Below, one piece after another: positions 5,703-6,604 of a DNA stretch of 6,604 nucleotides. Position 1 is the stretch's first letter. The number at the start of each line of letters is the position of its first letter. The position numbers and the translations under genes are program-made. The DNA is from JAQVXR01 sp050945755. Its GTDB lineage: Bacteria > Bacillota > Dehalobacteriia > Dehalobacteriales > Dehalobacteriaceae. The stretch is from assembly GCA_050945755.1 (NCBI GenBank), contig JBMNTN010000086.1:1-6604 (forward strand). Reading direction: 5' to 3'. The notes below the pieces were generated by a model. It made no database searches, was not told where the DNA came from, and was given only the letters and a program-made list of their open reading frames with translations.

Positions 5703-6518
5703 ATGGCAAAAGAAGTATATTGGCCTGACGGTGCACAATGTGTAGTATTATTAACTGTAAATTTGGATGCCGATCAGTTTTGGCTTGGCATGTTTCCTGA
5801 TAGCATAACCCGTCCTAAAACTCTATCTATGGGTGAATATGGTATCAAACGTGGTTTGGATCGAGTGCTACGTACTTTTGAGGAGTACAATATTAAAACG
5901 ACATTCTTCGTGCCCGGAAAAGTTGCAGATAATTATCCGGAAGCAATTGAAAAGATTATAGGTTATAAGCATGAGCTGGCAGTTCATGGCAATACTCATA
6001 CCAGTATGCACCTCTTGACAGCCGACCAGCAAATTGAAGAGATGGAAAAAGCCAAAGAAGCTTTGGAGAAAATCAGCGGTATTACACCGGTTGGTTTTAG
6101 GTCGCCGGAGGGCGAATTAACGTTAGAAACCTTAAAACTAGCAAAGCAATGCGGGTTTAAATATTCCAGCTCATTATATGGAGATGACCGGCCTTACACG
6201 ATTTCCCTGGAAAATGGTTCAATTACTGAAATCCCTATACATTGGGAACTCCATGATTTTCCCTATTTTGCTTTTAATTATGGGCCTGCTTTTCCAATAG
6301 GCCAAGGCCGTGTATCAAGTTATTATCAAGTAACCAGGAACTATCAAAGGGAATTTGATGGGTACTATCAATATGGTTTAGCCTATGTGGCTCAGTTTAC
6401 CCCTCAGACGATTGGCTCTCCGGGGAAAATCAAGATATTGGAAGATTTATTGAAGCATATCGTTAAAAAAGATAATTTGTGGATTGGTACCTGCAGCGAT
6501 TTGCTTGACCGGCATTAA
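5703..6518 (+). CDS. NodB-fold deacetylase-family protein with altered catalytic residues (paralog B)
   Basis: This 271-residue paralog of the preceding protein shares its layout: the early WPD.A.C segment, GDDRPY near residue 160, and EFDGYY.YGL near 218-225. The metal ligands appear kept: Asp22 in TVNLDAD, and His95 and His99 in VHGNTH. Motif 3 is kept as VGFRSPEGE (Arg133, Pro135). Two presumed catalytic positions differ: paralog A's Asp23 is Asn20 here, and its motif-5 His241 is Thr233 (QFTPQTIG). Such changes recall PuuE-type allantoinases, which also depart from the canonical deacetylase motifs. It may be an enzyme with different chemistry, a non-catalytic partner of paralog A, or a binding protein. 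There is no signal peptide, so it is cytoplasmic. It is the last gene of the operon, 21 bases before the terminator hairpin. Family is clear; activity is uncertain. Confidence 0.85.
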   Translation: MAKEVYWPDGAQCVVLLTVNLDADQFWLGMFPDSITRPKTLSMGEYGIKRGLDRVLRTFEEYNIKTTFFVPGKVADNYPEAIEKIIGYKHELAVHGNTHTSMHLLTADQQIEEMEKAKEALEKISGITPVGFRSPEGELTLETLKLAKQCGFKYSSSLYGDDRPYTISLENGSITEIPIHWELHDFPYFAFNYGPAFPIGQGRVSSYYQVTRNYQREFDGYYQYGLAYVAQFTPQTIGSPGKIKILEDLLKHIVKKDNLWIGTCSDLLDRH

Positions 6519-6539
6519 GATTTTCTAAAAACATATATT

Positions 6540-6569
6540 CCCTCAGACCGTTAGTCTGGGGGATTTTTT
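6540..6569 (+). terminator. Strong intrinsic terminator closing the operon
   Basis: CCCTCAGAC (6540-6548) and GTCTGGGGG (6554-6562) form a 9-bp stem with one G-U pair and a 5-base loop (CGTTA), followed by a T6 run at 6564-6569. It lies 21 bases after the last stop codon and marks the end of the six-gene unit. The remaining 35 bases of the window show no supported feature. Confidence 0.92.
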
Positions 6570-6604
6570 AATTTCATTCCATCAGTTTTTTGTCATTATG
6601 GATT

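Noticed and set aside
6598..6604. ATG near the window end as the start of a further gene
   Set aside because: No Shine-Dalgarno site upstream, it follows a strong terminator, and only two codons are visible.
1..6604. CRISPR arrays, tRNA or rRNA genes, riboswitches, toxin-antitoxin or phage genes
   Set aside because: Looked for regularly spaced repeats, cloverleaf-type sequences, conserved leader motifs and small gene pairs; none were seen.

Overview
The window is low-GC DNA with strong AAGGAGG-type Shine-Dalgarno sites, one TTG and one GTG start, a Gram-positive-style lipoprotein signal and an IS1182-family transposase. This fits a Firmicutes (probably clostridial or related) chromosome; no more precise taxonomic marker is present.

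Layout. Positions 1-1496 hold an insertion sequence with an intact IS1182-type transposase; its left end lies outside the window and its right end cannot be fixed. Positions 1497-1793 are an AT-rich intergenic region with a weak transposase terminator, a short GC-rich REP-like patch, and a dense promoter/operator zone at about 1690-1770. From 1794 to 6518 six genes run on the + strand with short gaps or overlaps: a two-cysteine Asp/Glu/hydantoin racemase-superfamily enzyme, a polar amino-acid ABC importer (lipoprotein binding protein, permease, ATPase), and two tandem paralogous NodB-fold proteins of the cytoplasmic PuuE/HpPgdA/cyclic-imidase type. A strong intrinsic terminator at 6540-6569 closes the unit, so the transcription unit appears complete in the window.

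How the genes may work together. The importer would bring in a small amino-acid-like compound, the cofactor-independent racemase would invert a stereocentre, and the NodB-fold proteins (no signal peptides, hence cytoplasmic) would hydrolyse an amide, imide or ureide bond. The grouping resembles a hydantoin/cyclic-amide utilisation pathway in which NodB-fold hydrolases replace the usual amidohydrolase-superfamily hydantoinase. The substrate cannot be read from sequence. The most unusual detail is that the second NodB paralog keeps the metal ligands of the first but has lost the presumed catalytic Asp (now Asn) and the motif-5 His (now Thr).
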